Positions 45,058 to 52,731 of a stretch of 53,600 bases of DNA are shown piece after piece (positions within the stretch are counted from its first letter, which is position 1; the number at the start of each line of letters is the position of its first letter). The notes below the pieces were generated by a model, which saw nothing but the letters and a program-made list of their open reading frames with translations, was not told the origin of the DNA and searched no databases. Both the position numbers and the translations under genes were made by a program. The DNA comes from CAYMFD01 sp964389475 (lineage in GTDB: Bacteria > Bacteroidota > Bacteroidia > Chitinophagales > Saprospiraceae): positions 1-53,600 of the forward strand of contig CAYMFD010000014.1 in the NCBI GenBank assembly GCA_964389475.1, written 5' to 3'.

Positions 45058-45359
45058 CCCTCCACACAAGTTTCGATCACAGCACTCAGGCCACGATCAA
45101 CCAAGGCGTCTTTCATAGGACGTAACTCCTCAAAAGGACCCGTCTTTACCGTTGCCTTACCCTTGTAGTGTACGAAGAGCGATAACTGCTCCGCCTGTAC
45201 AAAAGTGTGGTTACAAACCTCTACAAAACACTGAATTACCCAGTCGAACGTATTGTGATCATCATTATATACGATGAGCTGCGCTGTCTGGGTAGAGGTC
45301 GGAGCCTCGGCAATTAGCGTTTCTTCTTGTTCGTTGTATGATGTGTTCGATATGCTCAT
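45054..45359 (-). CDS. clpS: Clp protease adaptor ClpS
   Basis: A 101-residue adaptor that delivers N-degron substrates to ClpAP-type proteases. The core motif is LIVYNDDHNTFDWVIQCF (about 28-45), followed by AEQLSLFVHYKGKATVKTG; the Asn-Asp pair and the Met/Val gate region of the N-degron pocket are recognisable. It lies 34 nt downstream of the peroxiredoxin gene and may be co-transcribed with it. Confidence 0.9.
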   Translation of the reverse strand: MSISNTSYNEQEETLIAEAPTSTQTAQLIVYNDDHNTFDWVIQCFVEVCNHTFVQAEQLSLFVHYKGKATVKTGPFEELRPMKDALVDRGLSAVIETCVEG

Positions 45360-45393
45360 AAGGCGCTGTATGTGTGAGGGTTGTCCAGCAGCT

Positions 45394-45861
45394 TTACAGG
45401 GATTCTAAGGCTGCCTTCACTTCTACAAAATTAGGGATTTCTCCTGCATTGTCAAGTACCTCGCTATACTTAACTACACCGTCGCCATTTATAACGAAGG
45501 CCGCCCGCTTGCTCACGCCTTTCATACCTAGTACAAAATCTTCGTAAAGGCTGCCATATGCTCGGCTCACTTCTTTGTTAAAATCAGAGAGCAAGGTGAA
45601 GTTATAGTTCTGTGCTTTCTTGTACTGCTCTAATGTAAATAGGCTATCTACAGAGATTGCGATAACTGCTGCATCCAGACCTTCGTAGTACTTCATATCG
45701 TCTCTCACGCTGCACAGTTCGTCCGTACATACACCAGTAAAGGCAAGCGGGAAGAACAGTAGTACGACTGGCTTACCTTTGTAATCGCTGAGGCTGACCT
45801 CGTTCTTATCGCTGTCGTGTAGTGTGAATGATGGTGCTTTATCTCCTATCTTGAGAGTCAT
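45394..45861 (-). CDS. Peroxiredoxin (AhpC/TSA family)
   Basis: A 155-residue thiol peroxidase. The peroxidatic cysteine lies in FFPLAFTGVCTDELC (about 37-51), matching the PxxxTxxC motif, and a second Cys five residues later may be resolving or non-catalytic. It resembles the AhpE/BCP-like group that reduces hydroperoxides at the expense of a small thiol donor. A one-mismatch -7 element (TATCTTTA, minus strand) lies upstream near 45915. Confidence 0.88.
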   Translation of the reverse strand: MTLKIGDKAPSFTLHDSDKNEVSLSDYKGKPVVLLFFPLAFTGVCTDELCSVRDDMKYYEGLDAAVIAISVDSLFTLEQYKKAQNYNFTLLSDFNKEVSRAYGSLYEDFVLGMKGVSKRAAFVINGDGVVKYSEVLDNAGEIPNFVEVKAALESL

Positions 45862-46061
45862 AGTTGTCGATTTTGATGAATCATTTTATTTGTCATTGGT
45901 GCAACAAGCGAGGGTAAAGATAGATGCAGTAGATGTATAAAAAAGAGGTGTTGGATTAATGTGAGTGGGCAGATAGTTGAGTATGAAGGCCAAGGAACGA
46001 TGTTATTTTGATTCCACTGCGGGGATAACCACGGCAGCCTTAACAAATGCCTCTCTAAGCA

Positions 46062-46085
46062 AGGCCAGTCGGGTCTTTCGTACAC
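46062..46085 (+). repeat. Dispersed 24-nt element, copy 1
   Basis: The sequence AGGCCAGTCGGGTCTTTCGT plus four more bases matches 48452-48475 at 21 of 24 positions. It is followed by a small hairpin with arms GACTAT and ATAGTC (46087-46104). Confidence 0.7.
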
Positions 46086-46197
46086 TGACTATAAAATCAT
46101 AGTCTTATAGGCCATTGGAGATTTCATCTGCACTCACATCAACATAGATCACATAAATAGAAGCCCAATAACGAGACGAAAGCTACCTTCACTATCT

Positions 46198-47097
46198 ATG
46201 CCATCCGACTACTCTACTAAAAGAGCTTATATCGAGTTGCACCTAGCGGTCATCTTGTGGGGTTTTACAGCCATACTGGGCAAGTGGATATCGCTGCCTG
46301 CGCTAGACCTCGTCTGGTGGCGTGTAGGTATTACGAGTGTATCGCTGCTGGCGTTTATCAAGTGGGGTAGGAAGGTATGGCAACTACCGCGCAGGTTACT
46401 GCTGACCTACGCTGGTATCGGCCTCTTCGTCGGATTGCACTGGGTGACCTTCTATGGGTCGATCAAGCTATCCAATGCGTCGATCTGTCTGGTATGCATG
46501 TCTACGACCTCCTTCTTTGCAGCACTCGTTGAGCCTCTATTTACACGCAAGGCCGTCGACTGGCTGCAGCTCGGGGCTAGCCTCCTTATCGTACCTGCCA
46601 TGCTCTTGATCGCCTCAGGACTAGATGCGGATATGCTAGTCGGAGCAGGCGTAGGGCTGTTGTCTGCACTGTTGGCAGCGGTATTTTCGGTACTCAACAA
46701 GCAATATGTGGAGGAGGCAGACCCGTATACGATCACCTTTGTAGAGTTATTCTCCGCATTTATCTTTCTTACGATCGTAATGGGTATTGCGGACTTTGGT
46801 AGAGCCACCTCTTACATGATGCCACAGACGACCAGCGACTGGGTGGCCTTGCTGATTCTGGCCTTGCTCTGTACGACGCTGACCTTCGTACTATCACTGA
46901 GGGCACTGACACGGATATCAGCATTTGCGAGTACACTAGTCGTCAACCTAGAGCCCGTCTATGGCATCTTACTGGCGGCAGTCCTCCTGCACGAGTACGA
47001 ACAGTTATCTATGTCCTTTTACATTGGGGCATTAATCATAGTTTTGGTGGTCTTATTGTACCCCTACCTACAACGTAGATATACCGTGTCTCACTAG
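46198..47097 (+). CDS. EamA/DMT family transporter
   Basis: A 299-residue membrane protein with about 10 helices arranged as two EamA halves (about 10-140 and 150-295), the layout of drug/metabolite transporters such as RhaT- and YdcZ-like exporters. The substrate is unknown. A near-consensus -7 element (TACCTTCA, 46184-46191) lies 6 nt upstream. The O-methyltransferase gene follows after 5 nt. Confidence 0.9.
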   Translation: MPSDYSTKRAYIELHLAVILWGFTAILGKWISLPALDLVWWRVGITSVSLLAFIKWGRKVWQLPRRLLLTYAGIGLFVGLHWVTFYGSIKLSNASICLVCMSTTSFFAALVEPLFTRKAVDWLQLGASLLIVPAMLLIASGLDADMLVGAGVGLLSALLAAVFSVLNKQYVEEADPYTITFVELFSAFIFLTIVMGIADFGRATSYMMPQTTSDWVALLILALLCTTLTFVLSLRALTRISAFASTLVVNLEPVYGILLAAVLLHEYEQLSMSFYIGALIIVLVVLLYPYLQRRYTVSH

Positions 47098-47102
47098 ATA
47101 AG

Positions 47103-47750
47103 ATGGACAGAGCTTACAACGACGATCATAGATTATTGGTAAAGTATGCGGAGGATCACTCCTCGGCGGAGCCACCATATCTGCAGGCATTGCGGCGTAT
47201 GACCTACCAGCGGACGCTAGCTCCTCAGATGCTGTCTGGGCATATGCAGGGTAGGCTGCTCAGTATGCTTAGCCAGATGCATGGCCCACAGTATGTAGTG
47301 GAGGTAGGCACATTTACGGGATATGCGACCCTATGCCTAGCTGAGGGATTGGCTCCAGGTGGACGATTGATCACGATGGAGGTTAATCCCGAGCTGCACT
47401 ATATCAGTTCACACTTTTTTGCTCAGTCGCCATATGCGACTCAGATCGAAAGCCACGTAGGTAATGCCATGCACCTCATACCCCACCTCGATCATGGTAT
47501 CGACATGGTCTGGCTAGATGCTGGCAAGAAAGATTATGCCGCTTATTTTGACATCCTCCTACCTAAAATGCGGCCCGGTGGTATCCTGATGGCTGACAAT
47601 GTGCTGTGGGATGGTAAGGTGGCTGGCGATAGCGATGACGCCGTAACACAGGCGCTGAGGTTATTTAATCAGCAGGTGAGAAATGATGATCGTGTCGAAC
47701 AGGTCATCCTGCCCCTCAGAGATGGCATCACCATCGTGAGAAAGAAATAG
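47103..47750 (+). CDS. Class I SAM O-methyltransferase (COMT type)
   Basis: A 215-residue methyltransferase. The SAM-binding motif is VVEVGTFTGYATLCLAEGL (about 59-77); the metal and substrate region is MVWLDAGKKDYAAYFDILLP with MADNVLWDG. It belongs to the caffeoyl-CoA/catechol O-methyltransferase family; the substrate is not known. It follows the EamA gene closely and is probably in the same transcript. Confidence 0.9.
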   Translation: MDRAYNDDHRLLVKYAEDHSSAEPPYLQALRRMTYQRTLAPQMLSGHMQGRLLSMLSQMHGPQYVVEVGTFTGYATLCLAEGLAPGGRLITMEVNPELHYISSHFFAQSPYATQIESHVGNAMHLIPHLDHGIDMVWLDAGKKDYAAYFDILLPKMRPGGILMADNVLWDGKVAGDSDDAVTQALRLFNQQVRNDDRVEQVILPLRDGITIVRKK

Positions 47751-48424
47751 TAGCCACTAAGTCTCGACCAGTCCAATAGGTCTAGCTAGTACGAGTATTC
47801 TTGGGCTAGTTGTCGTAAATTGAAAGATTGTGTTGGACTGAGAATTTCAAAATTCAGATTTTACCACCAAGTTAGACGTGGTGTACTTCGAATAATTAGC
47901 TCCAAGAAATGAGGCCAGTGGGGACCAGGAACCGTCGCTCTACAGCAATAGGCAATCGGATGGCAAAATGTGCAGCTTTTGCAACTAAGGCAATAAATAG
48001 AAGTTGATGCCTCTAAGTGAGTTTAAGTGTGTAAGAGTAGTTGCCAGTTGATTCAAGAGCAAGACCTAAGTATATCACTAGGTCTACCTTTTCATTCAAA
48101 TTATTAGATAGCCAAATATTTTTAAGGGTGAAAATGTGATTGGTTGCTTATAATTCCTGTCGCTGTACAGAGCTAGAGCAAGAGTCGACAAAATGTGCGA
48201 TTTTTCATGCCAGCCAGTGATAAGATATCGTCGCAGAATAGGTTGGCGCTTGCCAATAGGTTCTAACACTTTGTGTCGTAGAAAAATAAAAGCAATTTTG
48301 ACACGACTCTAGATCGGTCTTGACTTGGTTAGTATAATGGTAGAAGCATTGACATCCCAAGTTTGATCAAGTCTCATAATTAAGATATAAAGTCAAGAAG
48401 CTCCTTACAGCGACATGATTTTTG

Positions 48425-48492
48425 CCTTCTTTTGATCTGAGCAAAAGAAGGAGGCCAGTCGGGCCTTTCCGACACCACCTTAAGATCAAAAG
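48425..48492 (+). repeat. Element with mutually exclusive hairpins
   Basis: CCTTCTTTTG (48425-48434) pairs perfectly with CAAAAGAAGG (48442-48451). The overlapping CTTTTGATCT (48429-48438) pairs perfectly with AGATCAAAAG (48483-48492). Only one stem can form at a time. A GGCC/GGCC mini-stem lies between them. Confidence 0.7.
48452..48475 (+). repeat. Dispersed 24-nt element, copy 2
   Basis: Matches 46062-46085 at 21 of 24 positions. Confidence 0.7.
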
Positions 48493-48563
48493 CCTCTTTA
48501 GTATTACACTGAAGGATATTTTGTCAGAGGGTAAGTATTCACAAAAAGACAAGTAGTTTTACT

Positions 48564-48584
48564 ATAGCGAACTCTGTTCGCTAT
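48564..48584. promoter_or_regulatory. Perfect inverted repeat, candidate operator
   Basis: Nine-nt arms ATAGCGAAC and GTTCGCTAT flank a 3-nt spacer. The centre lies 56 nt before the ATG of the MORN lipoprotein gene. It could be a regulator site or a leader hairpin. Confidence 0.5.
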
Positions 48585-48629
48585 CGAACGTAATACTATA
48601 TACCATAACCATTCGTTACATTGGTCATT

Positions 48630-49262
48630 ATGTGGAAAATAGCTTCAATCATAACCCTGACCCTGGTCCTCGTCAGCTGTAAGCAGGCAGAGCAGACGCT
48701 TCACGATAATGGTAGTGTCTACCAGGTATTTTATCACGATGATCAAGGTGAGTTCGATGGCCCTTTTAAGAGCTACAGTGACGACGGCGCCTTATTCGAA
48801 GAGGCCACCTACAGTCACGGCAAGCTAGTAGGCACTCGTACGATTTACTATCCCAGCGGAGCACGAGAGATCGTAGAGTCTTACCTAGATGGCGTCATCG
48901 ACGGTACCTACCAAAAGTACTACGAATCGGGCCAGCTGCAGCTAGAGACCACTTATACGGCTGGTGTTATGAATGGCATGCTTAAGACTTTCCATGAAAA
49001 TGGCGAAATACATGAGGTCGTTACCATGGCCAACAATGAAGAGCATGGCCCCTTTAAAGAGTACCACCCTAACGGTAAGATACAGTGGGAAGGCACCTAC
49101 CACCACGGAGAAAACGAAGTAGGCCTGGTACAAGAATATGATACGACGGGGACCCTCATCAGGAAGATGATGTGTGATGATCGCTCGGTCTGTCAGACGA
49201 TCTGGACGCTAGCAGAAGGAGACCTCACGCCACAACCACTAGAAAACCTTATCAATGGTTAG
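48630..49262 (+). CDS. MORN-variant repeat lipoprotein (YwqK-like)
   Basis: A 210-residue lipoprotein: signal peptide with lipobox LVSC (Cys16), then about six 22-23-residue repeats of the YwqK/MORN-variant type (GPFKSYSDDGALFEEATYSH, GTYQKYYESGQLQLETTY, GPFKEYHPNGKIQWEGTY). The family is often labelled antitoxin by analogy with B. subtilis YwqK, but in Bacteroidota it is mostly found as exported proteins and no toxin gene is present. Its 3' end overlaps porQ by 8 nt. The ATG at 48630 is preferred to a TTG at 48621. Confidence 0.85.
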   Translation: MWKIASIITLTLVLVSCKQAEQTLHDNGSVYQVFYHDDQGEFDGPFKSYSDDGALFEEATYSHGKLVGTRTIYYPSGAREIVESYLDGVIDGTYQKYYESGQLQLETTYTAGVMNGMLKTFHENGEIHEVVTMANNEEHGPFKEYHPNGKIQWEGTYHHGENEVGLVQEYDTTGTLIRKMMCDDRSVCQTIWTLAEGDLTPQPLENLING

Positions 49263-50304
49263 ATTGCTACTTCTCGCCTCTATTGCTCTACTTGGTCATG
49301 AGGTCGTGGCACAGATCGGTTCACGGTATACCTACGAGTTTACAGGACTGCCCACTTCCGCTCGCGAGACAGGCTTGGGGGGGCACCTTATTACTATGGT
49401 AGATGACGATGTAGCACTAGCAGCGACTAACCCTGCCTTGCTCAGCGATAGCACCAATAGAGCCTTATCCTTTAGCCATCAGTTTCACTTTGCAGATATA
49501 GGCAGCGGGTTCTTTGCGTATGGCTTCGACCTAGAGCGGTGGGGTATGAATGCTTACGTAGGTCTGCGCTACGTAGATTACGGCGATTTTGATAGAGCAG
49601 ATATATTTGGAAATAGAGACGGACAGTTCTCTGGTGGCGAGTCGGCCCTACAGGTGGGAGTGAGCCGCCGACTTAATGAGCGGATGACAGTAGGCCTCAC
49701 CCTTCGTGGTATCAACTCTGGTCTGGATACATACACGAGCTACGGAGCTAGCGCAGACCTAGGCCTTCTCTATACCAAGCCTGGATCGCTATCCCAAGTG
49801 GCCATGGTCGTCCGCAATATCGGTGGCGAGATATCTACCTTCGGAGAGCAACGCCTGTCTGCTCCACTTGATATCATGATTGCCTACAGCAGGAGACTCA
49901 AGTACTTGCCGTTTCGATTTACCATCACAGCACATCAGCTACAGCAGTGGGATGTCACTTACGATGATCCCGACCGGGTACCCGAGCAAGACCTCTTTGG
50001 TGAGGTACAGGAGGACAGCAGGCTCAGTCAGGAGTTAGACAACCTCTTTCGTCACCTGATCTTTAGCGGTGAGTTTTTACTCGGCCGACAGCAAAACCTC
50101 CGACTGAGGTTCGCCTACAATCACTTTCGCCGTGCAGAGCTCAGCCTCTCCGAGTTTAGATCGTTAGCAGGATTCTCACTAGGTGCTGGTATCAAGGTGC
50201 GGCAGTTTAGGCTGGACTATGGTGTAGGTTACCACCACACGGTAGGAGCCAGTAACCACCTTACCATCTCCACATCACTAGACCGATTTACCAAGAAGCT
50301 CTAG
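49255..50304 (+). CDS. porQ: Type IX secretion system protein PorQ
   Basis: A 349-residue outer-membrane beta-barrel-like protein with a signal peptide (about 1-19). Recognisable parts are YEFTGLPTSARETGLGG (about 26-42) and DDVALAATNPALLSD, typical of PorQ, a T9SS component associated with the cell-surface attachment complex (with PorU, PorV and PorZ). It fits with the T9SS cargo proteins found elsewhere in the window. Translation is probably coupled to the overlapping MORN lipoprotein gene. Its stop overlaps the convergent LytTR gene by 4 nt. Confidence 0.85.
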   Translation: MVRLLLLASIALLGHEVVAQIGSRYTYEFTGLPTSARETGLGGHLITMVDDDVALAATNPALLSDSTNRALSFSHQFHFADIGSGFFAYGFDLERWGMNAYVGLRYVDYGDFDRADIFGNRDGQFSGGESALQVGVSRRLNERMTVGLTLRGINSGLDTYTSYGASADLGLLYTKPGSLSQVAMVVRNIGGEISTFGEQRLSAPLDIMIAYSRRLKYLPFRFTITAHQLQQWDVTYDDPDRVPEQDLFGEVQEDSRLSQELDNLFRHLIFSGEFLLGRQQNLRLRFAYNHFRRAELSLSEFRSLAGFSLGAGIKVRQFRLDYGVGYHHTVGASNHLTISTSLDRFTKKL

Positions 50305-51038
50305 AGTTGAGATAAGCGATCTACTACGACTGGCTTTTTTCGCACACTTACTGGGATGATGGATTGGTCCTTCATCAGTATATAGCCACCTTCTGTCTTG
50401 ACGTAGGCTTTGACGTACTTGATATTGACGAGGTGGGACTGATGCGTACGCAGGTAGCTGTCACTACCCAGCATCTTGGCATAGTCCTTTAGCGTCTTAC
50501 TGACGAGTAGCTTGCCTCCATCTGCAAAGAAGAAGTGTGTGTAGTTACCACTCGCCTCGAGTCGCACGATATCGCTCAGGTCTACCACTCTTATCTCATC
50601 ACTGGTATGTAGGGCTAGCCGCTCTGGCGCCTTATCAGTCCTAGCCTCATCGATGAGTTCTCGCTGCTCCATAGAGAACGAGGCCTTGTTGAGAGCACGA
50701 TCTACAGCGGTGGATAGCGCCTCTACGCTTACTGGTTTGAGCAGGTAGTCTACCGCCGCATAGCCGAAAGCCCTTAACGCATAGGCATCACTGGCCGTCG
50801 TAAAGATGACCCTCGCCCCAGTATCGGGTACGATGTCTAGTATGTCAAAGCCTAGCCCGTCCCCTAGGTCGATATCTAAAAAGACGATGGCTGGCCGGAC
50901 AGCCCGCAGGAGCTTGGCGCCACTAACGACACTATCCGCCTCACCGATGATCTCAAGTGGTAAGGACGTATTGCCGATGGCCTGGCGTATGGCTGAGCGA
51001 GCAAGCTCATTGTCATCTACTATGATACAAGTGTGCAT
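50301..51038 (-). CDS. LytTR family response regulator
   Basis: A 245-residue two-component regulator. Residues 1-120 form the receiver domain: acidic pair Asp8-Asp9, phosphorylatable Asp55 in VFLDIDLGDG, and Lys in LLKPVS. Residues about 145-243 are a LytTR DNA-binding domain (RLEASGNYTHFFFADG, SYLRTHQSHLVNIKYV). The partner histidine kinase is not in the window. A near-consensus TATCTTAG (51043-51050, minus strand) lies 4 nt before the ATG. Confidence 0.92.
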   Translation of the reverse strand: MHTCIIVDDNELARSAIRQAIGNTSLPLEIIGEADSVVSGAKLLRAVRPAIVFLDIDLGDGLGFDILDIVPDTGARVIFTTASDAYALRAFGYAAVDYLLKPVSVEALSTAVDRALNKASFSMEQRELIDEARTDKAPERLALHTSDEIRVVDLSDIVRLEASGNYTHFFFADGGKLLVSKTLKDYAKMLGSDSYLRTHQSHLVNIKYVKAYVKTEGGYILMKDQSIIPVSVRKKPVVVDRLSQL

Positions 51039-51492
51039 GTCGCTAAGATAGCTAGGATTAAGAAGTATCGTGATTCAAATCATATAACGTTAGAGCTTGG
51101 TGGGAGTACGTACGGTGATCGGACCTGTGTCTATTTTCATTGTAAGCTGAAAACTTGCTCACGCTGATCTCTTTTAGGAATGGTTCAGAGAGAGACTAGA
51201 ATACGTCATGATTAAGTAGGATTAAACAAGTCACCTTTTTGTCTTACTTGGTCTGCAAACAGAGATACTGGTCGTAGCCAAGAAAAGTGCGACTGTGTAG
51301 AGGTGGTATAAAGTTTCATTCCTGACTTTTTGTTTGGGCTACTGAGAATCATAGTACACAACCATAGTGTTACACAGAACAGCATTTTCTACAAGCGAAG
51401 AGCCAGGGTTTACTGAAGGCTTTGCTGAAAGTAAAATCTCCTTTTGCAGACAAGCTTTTTTGCTTGCTTTTTCAGCAGAAAAAGAAGTCGCT

Positions 51493-51508
51493 GTCCCGCG
51501 ATCGGGAC
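51493..51508. repeat. Short perfect hairpin
   Basis: GTCCCG and CGGGAC flank CGAT. It follows two other small hairpins, which together look like a dispersed intergenic element. Confidence 0.6.
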
Positions 51509-51616
51509 AATATCATGCGCAACATGGGATACTTCAAAGTTCAAATCAGTACTTATTGCCGAAGATGAATTCTACTATGCGGCTTATATCTTTACCAATC
51601 CACTCCCCCACAATCG

Positions 51617-51624
51617 TAACTTTG
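51617..51624 (+). promoter_or_regulatory. TAnnTTTG -7 element of the acyltransferase gene
   Basis: TAACTTTG matches the consensus exactly and is 7 nt before the ATG at 51632. Confidence 0.6.
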
Positions 51625-51631
51625 CCAAACG

Positions 51632-52486
51632 ATGAACCTCCTCTACTACCTCATACTAAAACCCCTCAGCTACCTACCGCTCGCCGTGACATATAGGTTG
51701 TCAGACGTATTGAGGATACTATTGCAGTATGTCGTGCGGTATCGTCGGCGTGTCGTTGAGGATAATATTTCGTCGACACTGATCCACTTATCACCAGCTG
51801 AGCAGCGCAGGGTGGTCAGGCGCTTTTACCGACACTTTACGGACCTTGTATTTGAGAGCATCCGCCTCTTTGCGATGCCACAGCAGGAGCTTCAGCGTCG
51901 TATGGTATTTACTAATCCGGAGGTCATCAATGACTATCATGACAAGGGTCAGTCCGTGATAGCAGTAGCGGCCCACTATGGCAACTGGGAGATGTTCGCC
52001 GTAGCGACTAACTGCTCTATCGACCACCAAGTAGTCGGCATTTATACGCCATTGGCTGATAAGTTTATGAACGCCAAGATGCAGCAGAGCAGGTCTCGAT
52101 TCGGTGTACACTTGATATCAAAGAAAGAGGTCAAGCCCTATTTTCATGCACCGCAGCACCAGCCTTTTGCCATGTTTTTTGGGGCAGACCAGAGTCCTAG
52201 CCTCAATCGTCAGGCCTATACGACCACTTTTTTGGGCCGAGAGACGAGGGTGCAGTTCGGTGTTGAGAAATATGCGGTAGAGTACGGACTGCCAGTGGTA
52301 TTTTTTGAGTTGCGCCGAGTGAAGCGTGGCCACTACGAGGTTTTCCTGACGGATATGATGTCACCGCCAGACGACTATGACTATGGCACGATTACTCGAG
52401 CTCACACGGCCCTCCTAGAGCAGCAGATACTGGCCGAGCCGGCTTACTGGTTGTGGTCACACAAGCGATGGAAGGGGATGGACTAG
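51632..52486 (+). CDS. Lipid A biosynthesis acyltransferase (LpxL/HtrB family)
   Basis: A 284-residue membrane-associated acyltransferase. The catalytic motif HYGNWE (about 111-116) follows an N-terminal hydrophobic segment (about 1-22), and FFGADQSPSLNRQ matches the substrate-binding part of the family. It adds a secondary acyl chain to lipid A at the inner membrane. Together with lpxH this points to ordinary LPS synthesis. It is a single gene with a near-leaderless promoter. Confidence 0.88.
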   Translation: MNLLYYLILKPLSYLPLAVTYRLSDVLRILLQYVVRYRRRVVEDNISSTLIHLSPAEQRRVVRRFYRHFTDLVFESIRLFAMPQQELQRRMVFTNPEVINDYHDKGQSVIAVAAHYGNWEMFAVATNCSIDHQVVGIYTPLADKFMNAKMQQSRSRFGVHLISKKEVKPYFHAPQHQPFAMFFGADQSPSLNRQAYTTTFLGRETRVQFGVEKYAVEYGLPVVFFELRRVKRGHYEVFLTDMMSPPDDYDYGTITRAHTALLEQQILAEPAYWLWSHKRWKGMD

Positions 52487-52627
52487 TTGTTTTCACCTAG
52501 TTCTGAATGGCACAAAACCCCTAATTTTAGTCCATTGGACCATCAAGCTTGTTTTCTCGTCGTAGCGATGGAGAGTCTTTTGTACCATTGTACATGTGCT
52601 TGAGCCCCGATTTGGTGCCAATCACTA

Positions 52628-52639
52628 ACCCATATGGGT
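52628..52639. promoter_or_regulatory. Perfect 12-nt palindrome
   Basis: ACCCATATGGGT lies about 50 nt upstream of the next -7 element, in a place where an activator or repressor could bind. Confidence 0.35.
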
Positions 52640-52690
52640 GATTTACGAATTCATTTGGCATTGTATTCGCCTTTCAAGGGGTATATCCCA

Positions 52691-52698
52691 TATATTTG
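52691..52698 (+). promoter_or_regulatory. TAnnTTTG -7 element
   Basis: TATATTTG matches the consensus exactly, 33 nt before the ATG at 52732. Confidence 0.65.
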
Positions 52699-52731
52699 AT
52701 CGTAAGAAGATCTCAAAAAGAAATCAACATT

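Larger units (their letters stand above)
47751..48629. other. Repeat-rich non-coding stretch of about 880 nt
   Basis: No gene is convincing. It contains two degenerate copies of a block beginning GTCGCT(C/G)TACAG and continuing to CAAAATGTGC (from 47934 and 48159), alternative hairpins at 48425-48492, one copy of the dispersed 24-nt element and an inverted repeat at 48564-48584. Confidence 0.7.
51039..51631. other. Non-coding stretch with hairpins
   Basis: No gene is supported. Visible are arms CAAGC/GCTTG and CTTTTT/AAAAAG (51451-51484), a perfect GTCCCG...CGGGAC hairpin at 51493-51508, and the acyltransferase promoter. Confidence 0.6.

Noticed and set aside
45858..46085. 75-codon frame upstream of the peroxiredoxin gene
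   Set aside because: Trp/Pro/His-rich and covers the promoter region and the dispersed element; no family likeness.
48319..48371. tRNA-like stretch with a D-arm-like segment (GGTTAGTATAATGGTAGAAGC) and a T-loop-like TTTGATC
   Set aside because: No acceptor stem, anticodon arm or proper T stem can be drawn. The strand does form an imperfect CTTGACTTGG hairpin, so at most it is a decayed remnant.
48367..48552. 61-codon frame on the minus strand
   Set aside because: It reads through the alternative hairpin element and the dispersed 24-nt repeat; composition is not that of a protein.
48630..49262. Toxin-antitoxin system based on the YwqK likeness
   Set aside because: No toxin gene is adjacent, and the protein has a lipoprotein signal, so it is exported.
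51367..51696. 109-codon frame on the plus strand
   Set aside because: It reads through hairpins and the promoter of the acyltransferase gene and continues out of frame into that gene.
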